The notes under the pieces: model-generated
Database searches by the model: none
What the model was told of the DNA's origin: nothing
The model's input: the letters and a program-made list of their open reading frames with translations, nothing else
Shown here: in pieces, positions 1 to 8,697 of the stretch
Position numbering within the stretch: the stretch's first letter is position 1
Layout of the letters: each line of letters starts with the position of its first letter
Assembly: GCA_016875555.1 (NCBI GenBank)
Contig: VGPG01000001.1
Span: 41,451 to 105,450 of the forward strand
Length of the DNA stretch: 64,000 bases
Origin: Chloroflexota bacterium
Lineage (GTDB): Bacteria; Chloroflexota; Chloroflexia; Chloroflexales; Roseiflexaceae
Direction: 5' to 3'
Position numbers and translations under genes: made by a program

Positions 1-294
1 CAGAAGCACATAGACGACCATCATCGAAATGAGCAATTGTGCGGAATGCCACCCCAACCATATCCCACCCAGCACATCAAGCATGAGTCCACCATAAAAT
101 GCCCACCGCGCCATGTGACTAAATGGTTCAATTAATACTTGGAGGACAACCAACAGGAGCATGATGTTTACTGGCACTCCGAAGAGCGATGGAACAAGCA
201 GTCGTTGCACCAACAAAATCATAACGATAAAGAGGATGATGCGAATTTCAAACCAAATATTCTCTTCTACTTTACGTCGCTTTGTATTATCCAT
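1..294 (-). CDS. mreD: Rod shape-determining protein MreD (partial, C-terminus off the left edge)
   Basis: The reading frame opens at an ATG (complement of 292-294) and stays open to the window edge, giving about 98 residues. After a short charged N-terminus (MDNTKRRKVEEN) come hydrophobic stretches typical of the small polytopic membrane protein MreD, which works with MreB and MreC in guiding lateral cell-wall synthesis. It overlaps the end of mreC by 28 bases, the usual mreBCD order and coupling. The call rests on position and hydrophobicity because MreD is poorly conserved. The stop codon lies outside the window. Confidence 0.8.
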   Translation of the reverse strand, partial: MDNTKRRKVEENIWFEIRIILFIVMILLVQRLLVPSLFGVPVNIMLLLVVLQVLIEPFSHMARWAFYGGLMLDVLGGIWLGWHSAQLLISMMVVYVLL

Positions 295-1148
295 ACGTAG
301 TTCACCATTTCAGGATCAATAAACGGCTGAATATCAGCGACCTTATTCCGCCCATCAAGGCGTACTTCTTTGACGATCCCAACAGGAATATCAGAGGGAA
401 TAGCGGAGTTTGGTAGCGATGGTCCAAACAGCCGCGTCAATCCAGCAGTCACCACGGTATCGCCGACCGCAACCTCTCCGTCACGCTCGATTTCAAACAT
501 GCGTAAGAGGCCATCGCGTGGAAGTGTCCCGCGTACAATGCCACGTACCACCGTATCGCCACGGAAGACTTGCACACTCACAGAACTACTATAGTCGCTG
601 ACCAAAAGTAAATTTGCGTTACGCGGCCCAACCTCGTCAACGACTGCAATCAATGCGGGGGGACTACTTTGTTGGCGACTAATCACCGCCATGCCAACTT
701 GGACGCCATCTTCACTGCCCACACCAACAATGGCAATGCGTCGTCCATCGGCCAACGACTGTACGCCAATTTCACTGCCGATGAGTCGCCATGGATAACT
801 TTGTTCGATACGAAGCTGTTCGCGCAGACGACGATTCTCAAGTTCGAGCTTGGGAATCCGGATAATTTGGGCTTTGAGATCGCTATTTTCTTTTGCGAGG
901 GCGTCGCGTTCCTCGGCAATCCGCTGCAGATCGAGTGGGCCAGAAAACAAGGCAGTAATCTGCTGGTTGACCTGTTGAATCTGCCCCATCACCGGCATAA
1001 TCTGACTCGAGATTGCACTTCGTACCGGAGTCAAGATGCCTTGGTGATCAAGCAAAAAGAAGAGCAGAGCCAAGAACAAAAACAGCCCAAATGCCGCCGA
1101 ATTGCGCCATCCACCACCACCCGATCGGAATGACGAACGGTCACGCAT
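267..1148 (-). CDS. mreC: Rod shape-determining protein MreC
   Basis: 293 residues. A basic N-terminus is followed by one membrane segment (about residues 15-33), a coiled-coil stretch (about 70-110, ending near LENRRLREQLRI) and the beta-rich periplasmic domain with the GVGSEDGVQVGMAV turn typical of MreC. It links cytoplasmic MreB to extracytoplasmic wall synthases. I chose the ATG at 1148, with GAGG 9 bases upstream; a GTG two codons earlier lies inside the spacer. It sits 46 bases after mreB and overlaps mreD, so the three are probably co-transcribed. Confidence 0.93.
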   Translation of the reverse strand: MRDRSSFRSGGGGWRNSAAFGLFLFLALLFFLLDHQGILTPVRSAISSQIMPVMGQIQQVNQQITALFSGPLDLQRIAEERDALAKENSDLKAQIIRIPKLELENRRLREQLRIEQSYPWRLIGSEIGVQSLADGRRIAIVGVGSEDGVQVGMAVISRQQSSPPALIAVVDEVGPRNANLLLVSDYSSSVSVQVFRGDTVVRGIVRGTLPRDGLLRMFEIERDGEVAVGDTVVTAGLTRLFGPSLPNSAIPSDIPVGIVKEVRLDGRNKVADIQPFIDPEMVNYVWIIQSDVK

Positions 1149-1194
1149 ACCCACACACCTCGTCTACAACAACTGTGTACTGTCTAACCACGAT

Positions 1195-2274
1195 TTAGTA
1201 CTTCACGCGACGAGTACGTTGGGTGGCCATCAAAATATCACGATACACAGGATTTTGGAATTCTTCGACCATTTTACCGGCGCCACGTGCCACACACGAA
1301 AGTGGATTTTCTGCCACATAGACGGGCATGCGCGTCTCAGCCGCAATACGACGATCGAGTCCACGCAACAACGCACCGCCACCGGCCAGCACAATACCAT
1401 GCTCCATCACATCGGCCAACAACTCAGGTGGCGTCTCTTCGATGGCTGAACGAATATCGGCCAAAATAGTATTAATGGGACCAATAATACCTTCGCGCAA
1501 CTCGACACTCGAGACCTCAACCGACTTCGGCAAGCCGGTCAACATATCACGCCCACGGAGGACAACTTTGAGTTCTTCATCAAGTGGATATGCGCTACCG
1601 GCAGCTACTTTGGCGCGCTCAGCCATACGCTCACCGATGTGCAAATTATACTCACGTCGCGCAAACTCAATGATGGCTTCGTCAATTTCGTCGCCTGCCG
1701 TACGAATCGAGTGATTCACTACAATGCCGCCCAACGAAATCACCGCAACTTCGGTGGTACCACCGCCGATGTCAATGATCATCGAACCAATCGGTTCATC
1801 AACGGGCAATCCCGCACCAATCGCAGCAGCCATTGGCTCTTCGACGACGTATGCTTCACGGGCGTTGGCGTTCAGCGCCGCATCACGGGCAGCACGCATC
1901 TCTACCTGCGTCACACCAGACGGCACACCGATGACCACACGTGGCCGGGGAGCAATCAATCCAAGTGAACGCTCATGCGCTTTTTCAATGAAGTGTTTAA
2001 TCATTTTTTCAACCACTTCAAAGTCTGCAATAACACCATCTTTGAGTGGTCGCACCGCAATAATATTTGAAGGGGTCTTGCCGACCATAGCTTTGGCATC
2101 AGCACCAACCGCAATGACGTCTTTGGTTTTGCTGTCGATTGCTACGACAGAGGGTTCACTGATGACAATGCCACGACCTCGCACATGCACGAGGGTATTC
2201 GCAGTACCCAGGTCAATGCCAAGATCACGGCCAAATGCGCCCAACACTATGTTTAGTGGATTCGTAAATGCCAC
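1195..2274 (-). CDS. mreB: Rod shape-determining protein MreB (actin-like)
   Basis: 359 residues, close to the usual 330-350. The actin-fold ATPase motifs are in order: DLGTANTLV (phosphate 1) near residue 20, VGVPSGVT near 115, the IDIGGGTTEVAVIS phosphate 2 loop near 170 and the adenosine motif GIVLAGGGALLRGL near 295. It polymerises under the membrane and positions elongasome enzymes. The start is GTG, with an AGAGGGG ribosome-binding site 7-8 bases upstream. It is first of the mreBCD group and follows gatC by about 120 bases. Confidence 0.97.
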   Translation of the reverse strand: MAFTNPLNIVLGAFGRDLGIDLGTANTLVHVRGRGIVISEPSVVAIDSKTKDVIAVGADAKAMVGKTPSNIIAVRPLKDGVIADFEVVEKMIKHFIEKAHERSLGLIAPRPRVVIGVPSGVTQVEMRAARDAALNANAREAYVVEEPMAAAIGAGLPVDEPIGSMIIDIGGGTTEVAVISLGGIVVNHSIRTAGDEIDEAIIEFARREYNLHIGERMAERAKVAAGSAYPLDEELKVVLRGRDMLTGLPKSVEVSSVELREGIIGPINTILADIRSAIEETPPELLADVMEHGIVLAGGGALLRGLDRRIAAETRMPVYVAENPLSCVARGAGKMVEEFQNPVYRDILMATQRTRRVKY

Positions 2275-2393
2275 GTGATACCCCTCTTACTGTGCGCAAC
2301 CGCACTCACACACCGTACACAACCATCATTATACCGCATGCCGGTGGAGCGAACCGCATGAACTCTCTCAGCCCAAAATCGGCGCACGCACCT

Positions 2394-2687
2394 CTACTGC
2401 TCCTCAAAGACCGCCTTCACACGGAACATTCCTTGATTCGTGTCAGCGCTATTTTGTAGCGCATCAGCACGTGGCAACGAATCACGATTTGCATCTTCAC
2501 GGAGCGCATTCACCAAATCAGTCACTTGTGCAGTTGGTTCAACACCCTGTACATCAACAGCCTGCAACGCACTCACATGCTCCAAAATACGTGACAACTG
2601 ATGTTGCATCGCATCGATTTCTGCATCACTTAGACGCAATCGCGCCAAATCGGCGACGCGCATTACTTCAGCACGAGTTAATGACAT
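2394..2687 (-). CDS. gatC: Aspartyl/glutamyl-tRNA(Asn/Gln) amidotransferase subunit C
   Basis: 97 residues, matching the length of GatC. The N-terminal helix pair (SLTRAEVMRVADLARLRL, then a VSALQAVDVQGVEPT-like segment) and the late LREDANRDSLPRADALQNS segment are characteristic. GatC stabilises the GatA amidase and GatB in the complex that amidates misacylated Asp-tRNA(Asn) or Glu-tRNA(Gln). gatA and gatB are not in this window. It lies between cdaR and mreB on the same strand, about 80 bases after cdaR, so it may be transcribed with the c-di-AMP genes. Confidence 0.93.
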   Translation of the reverse strand: MSLTRAEVMRVADLARLRLSDAEIDAMQHQLSRILEHVSALQAVDVQGVEPTAQVTDLVNALREDANRDSLPRADALQNSADTNQGMFRVKAVFEEQ

Positions 2688-2768
2688 TAGTGCACCCCAG
2701 CATCTATTGCGACAGATTCCATCACATCATAGCAGAATTTACGGTGCCACGGTATCGACACCCAGCAA

Positions 2769-4208
2769 CTATCCATCTGATACCGTCGGCGTCGGTGACG
2801 GGGTACTCGTCGCGACCACCGTCGGAGTATTCGTCGCAACCACCGTCGGGGTATTCGTCGCAACTACCGTCGGAGTGCTTGTTGCCGATAGCACCGGAGT
2901 TGCCGTAGGCGTGCTCGTGTCTAGCTCTTCGGCAATCGCCGTGGCGGTGCCCACACTCACATCATCCGCAACCGCAGGCGCCGGGACAATTTGCTGCAAA
3001 TTCACGCTCAAAATCAGACTTTCACGCTGGATGTCTGGTGGCAACAGCACCTGTACTTGACGCGCAGGTTGTGTTGCATCCCACTCTCCAACGCTCACGA
3101 ACGCTTGAACTAACCCGATGGTGTTACGACGCAACGCCTCAGGCGCTACAAGTGCATCAAGCACGTACAGATTGGGCTCCGTCACAAAGACATACCCTTC
3201 AGGCACATCACGAATTTCAATCGGTACAAGCATGCGAATTCGCGTATCACGCGCTATTGGCGCAATCTCAACACGCACCTGCGCCGAGGTACTCGTTGTA
3301 TCGACCAGCGACACATTGTTCAGCTCAAGTTGCACGGTTTGCGTAATCGACTCGCGTAATCCACTGACCGAGATGACATCCGTATCAATACTTACTGTCT
3401 CCGAAATTGTCTGCACATCACCCTGGATTGCCACTGTGGCCGGATCCGCAACCACCGCGGTAATCTCGTACCCGGATGCCACCACACCGACTAAATTGGG
3501 CTTGATGACGACCGATCGTATACCGAATTTTGGTTGCACACTAATCACTACATCAACTTGTGATGGTGATGCTTCAATCCCGAATACCTGTTCACCCTGC
3601 ATATTCACAGGAACAACCAGTACACTCTCGGTAGAGCCCATTTGCGACGCGTTATACGCAAAGCGCAATCGCACTCCCTCTACCTGGTTCATCAACGTTT
3701 GCGGTCCCGAAACGGTCACTTCAATCGCAGGATCTGCCAACTGCGCCGAACGATTGTATACCGTATCCGAACTGATACCGGTTGTCTCAATGACCGGAAC
3801 AAACACCTTACTGATGACTTCCTCTAGGCGTAGTGTCACCACCTGCTGATCATCGCTGATTTCGGAACGAAAGTAGCCCCACTCAGGCAGCCATTCTAAT
3901 TGCACAGGGAATTGATGCTCACCAGGACCAAACCCCGCCACATCAACATAAAACGTCACTCCCTCAGCTGGGAGTTGCGTGAACGCACTCTGTGCCGCAA
4001 AAATGCGTGCTTCAATTACCGGCAGGGTTGTCTGACGCCGGCCCGTCTCGTCCACCACTACCAGATTACTCGCGAGATTCCGTACCACCAACGTGCCCGA
4101 TTTGACCTGACTATTGGTCGGATTCGCTCGCACAAACAAGAAGGCCCACAGACTCAGTGATATAACGAATGCGATAACCGTTATTCCCCAACGCGGCAGA
4201 CGATTCAT
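2769..4208 (-). CDS. cdaR: YbbR-domain protein CdaR, c-di-AMP cyclase regulator
   Basis: 479 residues: one N-terminal membrane anchor (about 8-27), then an extracytoplasmic region of repeated YbbR-like beta modules, recognisable from recurring segments such as VRNLASNLVVVD, VVIKPNLVGVVASGYE and PIEIRDVPEGYVF. CdaR proteins bind and modulate the membrane diadenylate cyclase CdaA. Its ATG overlaps the cdaA stop by four bases (ATGA), which supports that pairing. The C-terminus is a Thr/Pro/Val low-complexity tail built of 8-residue repeats, likely wall-spanning or disordered. Function is inferred from YbbR family and context. Confidence 0.9.
   Translation of the reverse strand: MNRLPRWGITVIAFVISLSLWAFLFVRANPTNSQVKSGTLVVRNLASNLVVVDETGRRQTTLPVIEARIFAAQSAFTQLPAEGVTFYVDVAGFGPGEHQFPVQLEWLPEWGYFRSEISDDQQVVTLRLEEVISKVFVPVIETTGISSDTVYNRSAQLADPAIEVTVSGPQTLMNQVEGVRLRFAYNASQMGSTESVLVVPVNMQGEQVFGIEASPSQVDVVISVQPKFGIRSVVIKPNLVGVVASGYEITAVVADPATVAIQGDVQTISETVSIDTDVISVSGLRESITQTVQLELNNVSLVDTTSTSAQVRVEIAPIARDTRIRMLVPIEIRDVPEGYVFVTEPNLYVLDALVAPEALRRNTIGLVQAFVSVGEWDATQPARQVQVLLPPDIQRESLILSVNLQQIVPAPAVADDVSVGTATAIAEELDTSTPTATPVLSATSTPTVVATNTPTVVATNTPTVVATSTPSPTPTVSDG
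2809..2880. repeat. Three 24-bp tandem repeats in the cdaR 3' end
   Basis: Three adjacent near-identical 24-base units (2809-2832, 2833-2856, 2857-2880) encode the octapeptide TPTVVATN/S on the minus strand. Further degenerate units flank them. Such in-frame tracts can change copy number by slippage without breaking the frame. Confidence 0.85.
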
Positions 4209-5071
4209 ACGCTTGCTCCTGACTTCTGGGGAGCACGCTTACCTGCGTTCATCAACAACGCAGAAACTTCCTCAACGATTCGTTGCTCATTTAACTGGCT
4301 ATTGAGCATGCCGTCATATGCCAAAGAAATAGTCCCCGTCTCTTCAGAGACAACCAACACAACAGCATCCGTGCGCTCAGTGAGACCGCGTGCTGCACGG
4401 TGACGCGTACCATAACGCCGGACACTCGTCATGTCTTCACTAATCGGCAACATGACGTTCGCAGCAATCACACGTGTGCCACGAATCACCACTGCCATGT
4501 CGTGGAGCGGCGTACTCGGATAAAAAATCGTCGCCAACAACGGTTGCGATACCTCAGCATCTAATTTCACGCCACCATCTATATAATCTTGTAGGCTGTG
4601 TTTGTTTTCAAAAACAATCAGCGCGCCCGTTCCTTGTTGTGAAAGCGTCGCGGCTGTGCGTGCCACCGTTTGAATGACAGCAAGTCGCCCTGCGTCAATT
4701 GCGTTACCCTGCCGTTCCCAAAAGCGCAATCGTGTAATCTGCTCGATATACTCAGGGCGGCCAAGTGACTCCAAGAGTCGGCGGAGCTCCGATTGAAAGA
4801 CCACCGGTATGGCAACGACCACCGCCGGTTGCACAATATTACTGATAATCCACCCAACCATCGTCAACTGTAACACTTCGCTGATGACATACACGACCAC
4901 GATAATCACAATACCGAGTACCAACCGCGGTGCACGTGACCCTTCAATTGAACGCCAAATCAAGTAGATAATCAGTGTGACGGCAAATACATCAAACCAT
5001 GCACCAAATCCACTTATGAATGGATTGAGTGCCTGAATCATGCGCCCTAGATTATCGGTGAATTCGTTCAT
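4205..5071 (-). CDS. cdaA: Membrane diadenylate cyclase CdaA (DisA_N/DAC domain)
   Basis: 288 residues. Three N-terminal membrane helices (about 25-45, 50-68, 71-93) precede the DAC domain, which condenses two ATP into c-di-AMP. Visible family motifs are FQSELRRLLESLGR, YGTRHRAARGL with the catalytic RHR, and VVSEETGTIS. The motif that is normally D-G-A reads H-D-M-A-V-V here, so the small glycine is replaced by methionine (see findings). The downstream partner cdaR overlaps by four bases. Product is confident from architecture; full activity is less certain because of the altered motif. Confidence 0.92.
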   Translation of the reverse strand: MNEFTDNLGRMIQALNPFISGFGAWFDVFAVTLIIYLIWRSIEGSRAPRLVLGIVIIVVVYVISEVLQLTMVGWIISNIVQPAVVVAIPVVFQSELRRLLESLGRPEYIEQITRLRFWERQGNAIDAGRLAVIQTVARTAATLSQQGTGALIVFENKHSLQDYIDGGVKLDAEVSQPLLATIFYPSTPLHDMAVVIRGTRVIAANVMLPISEDMTSVRRYGTRHRAARGLTERTDAVVLVVSEETGTISLAYDGMLNSQLNEQRIVEEVSALLMNAGKRAPQKSGASV

Positions 5072-5194
5072 ACCACTCCACGTGATCGGTCATACTGATG
5101 CATGTATTACATATTGTAGTTGAGATGGATGACATACACAACACCTTGATAGGCACCAGGCAGTTGGTACGATAGTCTCATCGGCAACAGGCGC

Positions 5195-5914
5195 TTACGC
5201 CTTGCGCGAACGTGCGCCCTTGCGGCGTTGACCTAGCGGGATGCGTCGATAATCATCACCATCCATGATGATGAATTCATCGCAAATCGATCGGTCACTC
5301 ATACGCGAAAAAATGCGTGGTTCAATCTCTTCGGGTCGTCGATTACTCGTAATGACCGTGGGCAACCGACCGTTGTACCGATGATTGATGATTTGGAAGA
5401 GTTTTTCACGAGCCCACGGGGTCGTATTCTCAGTCCCCAAATCATCAAGAATTAACACGGCAGCATCACGAATCATCTCAAAACGCTGGTCATATTGAAT
5501 TTCACTAGAAGGACCAAACGTAGAGCGCAGATGATCGAGTAAATCGGGGACCACCGCAAACAAGACTCGATAGTGCTGTTTGAGCAACTCATTTGCAATA
5601 GCACTGGCCAAATGCGTCTTGCCAACGCCATAATTGCCGAACAAGACCAACCAGCCACTCGGGCGTTGTGCAAATTCAACTGCACGATGAAATGCGCGCT
5701 TAACACCGCGCATTTCGGTATCGAACATTTCAAAAGTCTTGTCTTGGAATGCGGCCAAATTGCTCATTTGCAGGAGTTCAGCCGCCTGACGCTGTTCACG
5801 TTCGGCTAGCTTACACCGACAGGGAATGAGCATGCCAAAGCGTGGATGCCCGAAGGGCACCGATTCTTTGTAATAGCCAACTCCACCACAATTAGGACAT
5901 CGGTTCGAGGTCAC
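5195..5914 (-). CDS. DnaC/DnaI-like helicase loader AAA+ ATPase
   Basis: 239 residues from the GTG at 5914, chosen because a GAGGGAG ribosome-binding site lies 7 bases upstream; the frame opens further upstream but without one. The N-terminus has a CPNCGG...CRC cysteine cluster, probably a zinc site. Walker A is FGNYGVGKTHLA, Walker B is VLILDDLG, sensor 1 is TVITSNR, and a late arginine stretch follows. This is the IstB/DnaC family that loads replicative helicase. It overlaps the DnaD-like gene and is three genes from dnaB, which supports a chromosomal loader rather than an IS21 helper. No transposase is nearby. Confidence 0.88.
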   Translation of the reverse strand: MTSNRCPNCGGVGYYKESVPFGHPRFGMLIPCRCKLAEREQRQAAELLQMSNLAAFQDKTFEMFDTEMRGVKRAFHRAVEFAQRPSGWLVLFGNYGVGKTHLASAIANELLKQHYRVLFAVVPDLLDHLRSTFGPSSEIQYDQRFEMIRDAAVLILDDLGTENTTPWAREKLFQIINHRYNGRLPTVITSNRRPEEIEPRIFSRMSDRSICDEFIIMDGDDYRRIPLGQRRKGARSRKA

Positions 5915-6623
5915 TTGTATCACTCCCTCGGCGGAACAAATCGCCGTACGCACCGCTCACATACCGCTCGGCATCAATGGCCGCCTGTTCACCAGTTGAC
6001 GTATGTGCCTGCCGATTACCACGGCCCTGACTTGACCAACGGTGCAGAATTTTGGCGACATAGCGCCACGAACGCACATTCGCTACCACCGCTTCGCGCA
6101 TGGCCTCTTCAATCCACCCGTGTGGGTATCGTTGGGCGGCAAGGTGCAATTCTGCGACGATGAATGGTGTCACCACCCCGAGGTGTTGTTCATACAGCGT
6201 CACCAACGATGGAGCATCTTTGACGACCGCAGGTTCATCTACCGTTGCCACATCATGTGTTTCGGCCCATGTCTCATTTGCGGCAGTCCGGACCAAGTAC
6301 CAATTAATCGCACGTCCATGCTTGTCCGCTTGAACCACATGCAACAGTGACCCTCGGCGTACGGCGGCTGCGAGCCCCTCTGCTAACACATCTTCCACGC
6401 TACTATGGGGCGCAACCACTGTTAAACTCTGACGAATGAGCGGATCAGCCACCAGCATATCCCAACTCACACGCCGCGGTTGACTCCGTTGTTGGACAAC
6501 CAATGCACATAGATGCAGTGTCACTTTTAATTCGATAATGTTTGTGATATGCACCAAGTACCGTTCAACAAAGTCGGGCGGTAATGGGACAAGCCCTTGA
6601 CGCACTGTCGATCCAGCGGCCAT
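5892..6623 (-). CDS. DnaD-domain replication-initiation protein
   Basis: 243 residues. The N-terminal half (FVERYLVHITNIIELKVTL) resembles the winged-helix entry of DnaD-like proteins. The segment around residues 150-205 (LYEQHLGVVTPFIVAEL followed by WIEEAMREAV and SWRYVAKILHRW) matches the DnaB/DnaD domain. In Firmicutes DnaD recruits the helicase and its loader to origins. Here the gene lies 3 bases after dnaB and overlaps the loader gene by 23 bases, so the three are almost certainly co-expressed. Naming to domain level only. Confidence 0.8.
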   Translation of the reverse strand: MAAGSTVRQGLVPLPPDFVERYLVHITNIIELKVTLHLCALVVQQRSQPRRVSWDMLVADPLIRQSLTVVAPHSSVEDVLAEGLAAAVRRGSLLHVVQADKHGRAINWYLVRTAANETWAETHDVATVDEPAVVKDAPSLVTLYEQHLGVVTPFIVAELHLAAQRYPHGWIEEAMREAVVANVRSWRYVAKILHRWSSQGRGNRQAHTSTGEQAAIDAERYVSGAYGDLFRRGSDTSDLEPMS

Positions 6624-6626
6624 CTG

Positions 6627-7958
6627 TTAGTACCCTTCGGGTGAACGATAGGTCAAATCGGAGAAACGCGTTGTTGCCGGGTCAAAGCGCATGTTTACCA
6701 CACCGACCGGACCATTACGGTGCTTCGCAATGTGAATCTCAGCGATACCCTTTTTGTCGCTCTCTTTATTGTACAACTCATCACGATAAATGAACATCAC
6801 AATATCGGCGTCTTGCTCAATCGAACCAGATTCACGCAAGTCACTCAACATAGGCACATGGCTTTGGCGCCCCTCAACCGCACGTGACAACTGCGACAAT
6901 GCGATGACGGGTACATTTAATTCACGGGCGAGCGCTTTGAGCCCCCGCGAAATTTCACCGACCTCTTGTACGCGGTTCTCTTTGCCACGCCCTGACATCA
7001 ACTGCAAGTAGTCAATGATGATTAAGTCACACCCTTGCTGTGACTGCAACCGTCGCGCCTTACTGCGTAATTCCATGATGCTAATGCCCGGCGTATCTTC
7101 GATGTAGATGGGGGCCTGTGCGAGGCGTCCCATCGCATCAAACACAACTTTCAGCTGTTGGTCGGGAACTTGGCCCAAACGCAGACGATGCGTGTCTATC
7201 TGCGTTTCCATTGAGATAAGACGTTGCACCAGCTGTTCACGACCCATTTCAAGACTAAATACGGCCACCGTGTTGGCATAATACATCGCCACATTATAGG
7301 CAATACTCATGGCAAACGATGTCTTGCCGGTACCAGGACGTGCCGCCAGAATAATCAGGTCAGAGCGTTGCAACCCACCGGTAATCTGATCAAAATCACG
7401 ATACCCGGTCTGCACACCCATGACTTCGCCACGGTGCTCCTGCAGATAATTAAGCTGTTCATAATAGGCATCAACCACCTGTGAAATATGCACAAAGTCT
7501 TGGGACGTACGCTTTTGGGCAATGTCAAAGAGCAACGCTTCGGCTTTGTCGATTGTCTCGTCAATTTCGTTTTGTTCGTCGTACCCTAATGCGGCAATCT
7601 GGGCACCCGTGTTGATGAGTCGACGCAAAATAGCCGTGCGTTCAACTGCGCGTGCATAAAACTCAATGTGATACGACGTCGGAACCGTCTCGACCAATTC
7701 ACTCAAGTAGACGACACCACCAACAAGCTCTAGATGACCTCGACGACGCAACTCCTCGGCAACTGTGCGCGTATCGGGGGGCACCCGATTATTAAAACAC
7801 TGCACCATCGCCTCAAATATTTGTCCATGACGCTCCAAATAGAAATACTCGGTTTTGAGCCACGACGCCACTGCCGCAAGCGCGTCACGATTGAGCAAAA
7901 TCGAGCCAAGTGTGGCACGCTCTGCATCAATGTTATTGGGGAGCGTTGGTTGTGTCAT
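6627..7958 (-). CDS. dnaB: Replicative DNA helicase DnaB
   Basis: 443 residues, the family length. The N-terminal domain begins PNNIDAERATLGSIL; the RecA-like C-terminal domain carries Walker A ARPGTGKTSFAMS, EMGREQLVQRL, Walker B DLIIIDYLQLM, and the DLRESGSIEQDAD and HRNGPVG motifs. It is the hexameric 5'-3' helicase of the replication fork. No intein or insertion is visible. It follows rplI on the same strand by about 100 bases, an order also found in Firmicutes, and precedes the DnaD-like gene by 3 bases. Confidence 0.97.
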   Translation of the reverse strand: MTQPTLPNNIDAERATLGSILLNRDALAAVASWLKTEYFYLERHGQIFEAMVQCFNNRVPPDTRTVAEELRRRGHLELVGGVVYLSELVETVPTSYHIEFYARAVERTAILRRLINTGAQIAALGYDEQNEIDETIDKAEALLFDIAQKRTSQDFVHISQVVDAYYEQLNYLQEHRGEVMGVQTGYRDFDQITGGLQRSDLIILAARPGTGKTSFAMSIAYNVAMYYANTVAVFSLEMGREQLVQRLISMETQIDTHRLRLGQVPDQQLKVVFDAMGRLAQAPIYIEDTPGISIMELRSKARRLQSQQGCDLIIIDYLQLMSGRGKENRVQEVGEISRGLKALARELNVPVIALSQLSRAVEGRQSHVPMLSDLRESGSIEQDADIVMFIYRDELYNKESDKKGIAEIHIAKHRNGPVGVVNMRFDPATTRFSDLTYRSPEGY

Positions 7959-8063
7959 GGTGCGTCAACCCCTTGTAGATGGAAGTGAGACTGTGGCATC
8001 GGTAACAAATGTACCACCACAGCCTCACTATGAGAACCTGTACGTGCTCGGCCACACCAAAAC

Positions 8064-8534
8064 TTAGGCGTTGCCCTCAGCAGCGTTGACAACAACCTTG
8101 ACCTCGGCAATCACGCCAGTCATGACGCGATAATGCACTACGAAGTCACCAATGCGCTTGATTGGTTCGTCAAGCTCGATGCGACGACGATCAATCTCGA
8201 CGCCCAACGCAGCATGCAACTTGTCAGCAATGTCACTGGCCGTTACCGAACCAAACAAGCGGTCGTTCTCACCGACACGCTCAACAAACGTCAAGGTCAC
8301 ACCAGCCATGCGCTGTGCCAATACCTGCGCCTCTTGACGCATGACAGCCTCACGCTTGCGCTGTGCTGACAAACGCTCTTCGGCCTGCTTAATTGCACCG
8401 CGAGTCGCAATGACTGCCATGCCTTGAGGCAACAAATAGTTACGTCCATACCCACCGGATACTTCTTTGATGTCACCGGCTACGCCAAGATGCTCGACAT
8501 CCTTGGTTAGCAATACCTTCATCTTCGTCGCCAC
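8064..8534 (-). CDS. rplI: 50S ribosomal protein bL9
   Basis: 156 residues, typical of L9. The N-terminal rRNA-binding domain with the signature DVEHLGVAGDIKEVSGGYGRNYLLPQG is followed by the long connecting helix (about 42-75) and the C-terminal domain. The start is GTG at 8534, with AAGGAG about 6 bases upstream; the ATG four codons inside lacks such a site. L9 stabilises the L1-stalk base on the ribosome. It probably heads the rplI-dnaB-dnaD-loader group. Confidence 0.97.
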   Translation of the reverse strand: MATKMKVLLTKDVEHLGVAGDIKEVSGGYGRNYLLPQGMAVIATRGAIKQAEERLSAQRKREAVMRQEAQVLAQRMAGVTLTFVERVGENDRLFGSVTASDIADKLHAALGVEIDRRRIELDEPIKRIGDFVVHYRVMTGVIAEVKVVVNAAEGNA

Positions 8535-8697
8535 AATCGGCTCCTTAATCGGTCACGCAACACCGTGCATTTGTTACGTCTGTGTCGCATGCATGTGGGC
8601 GCATCGCACCCGTTACAAAACGTGCTTATGACATACTACCACAGCGCTGGGCAAGGGTCAAACCATTTTTGCACTGAGTTACGGAGTTGTCATCTCG

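Noticed and set aside
5195..5914. IstB of an IS21-type insertion sequence
   Set aside because: No istA transposase or terminal repeats nearby, and it is coupled to a DnaD-domain gene and dnaB.
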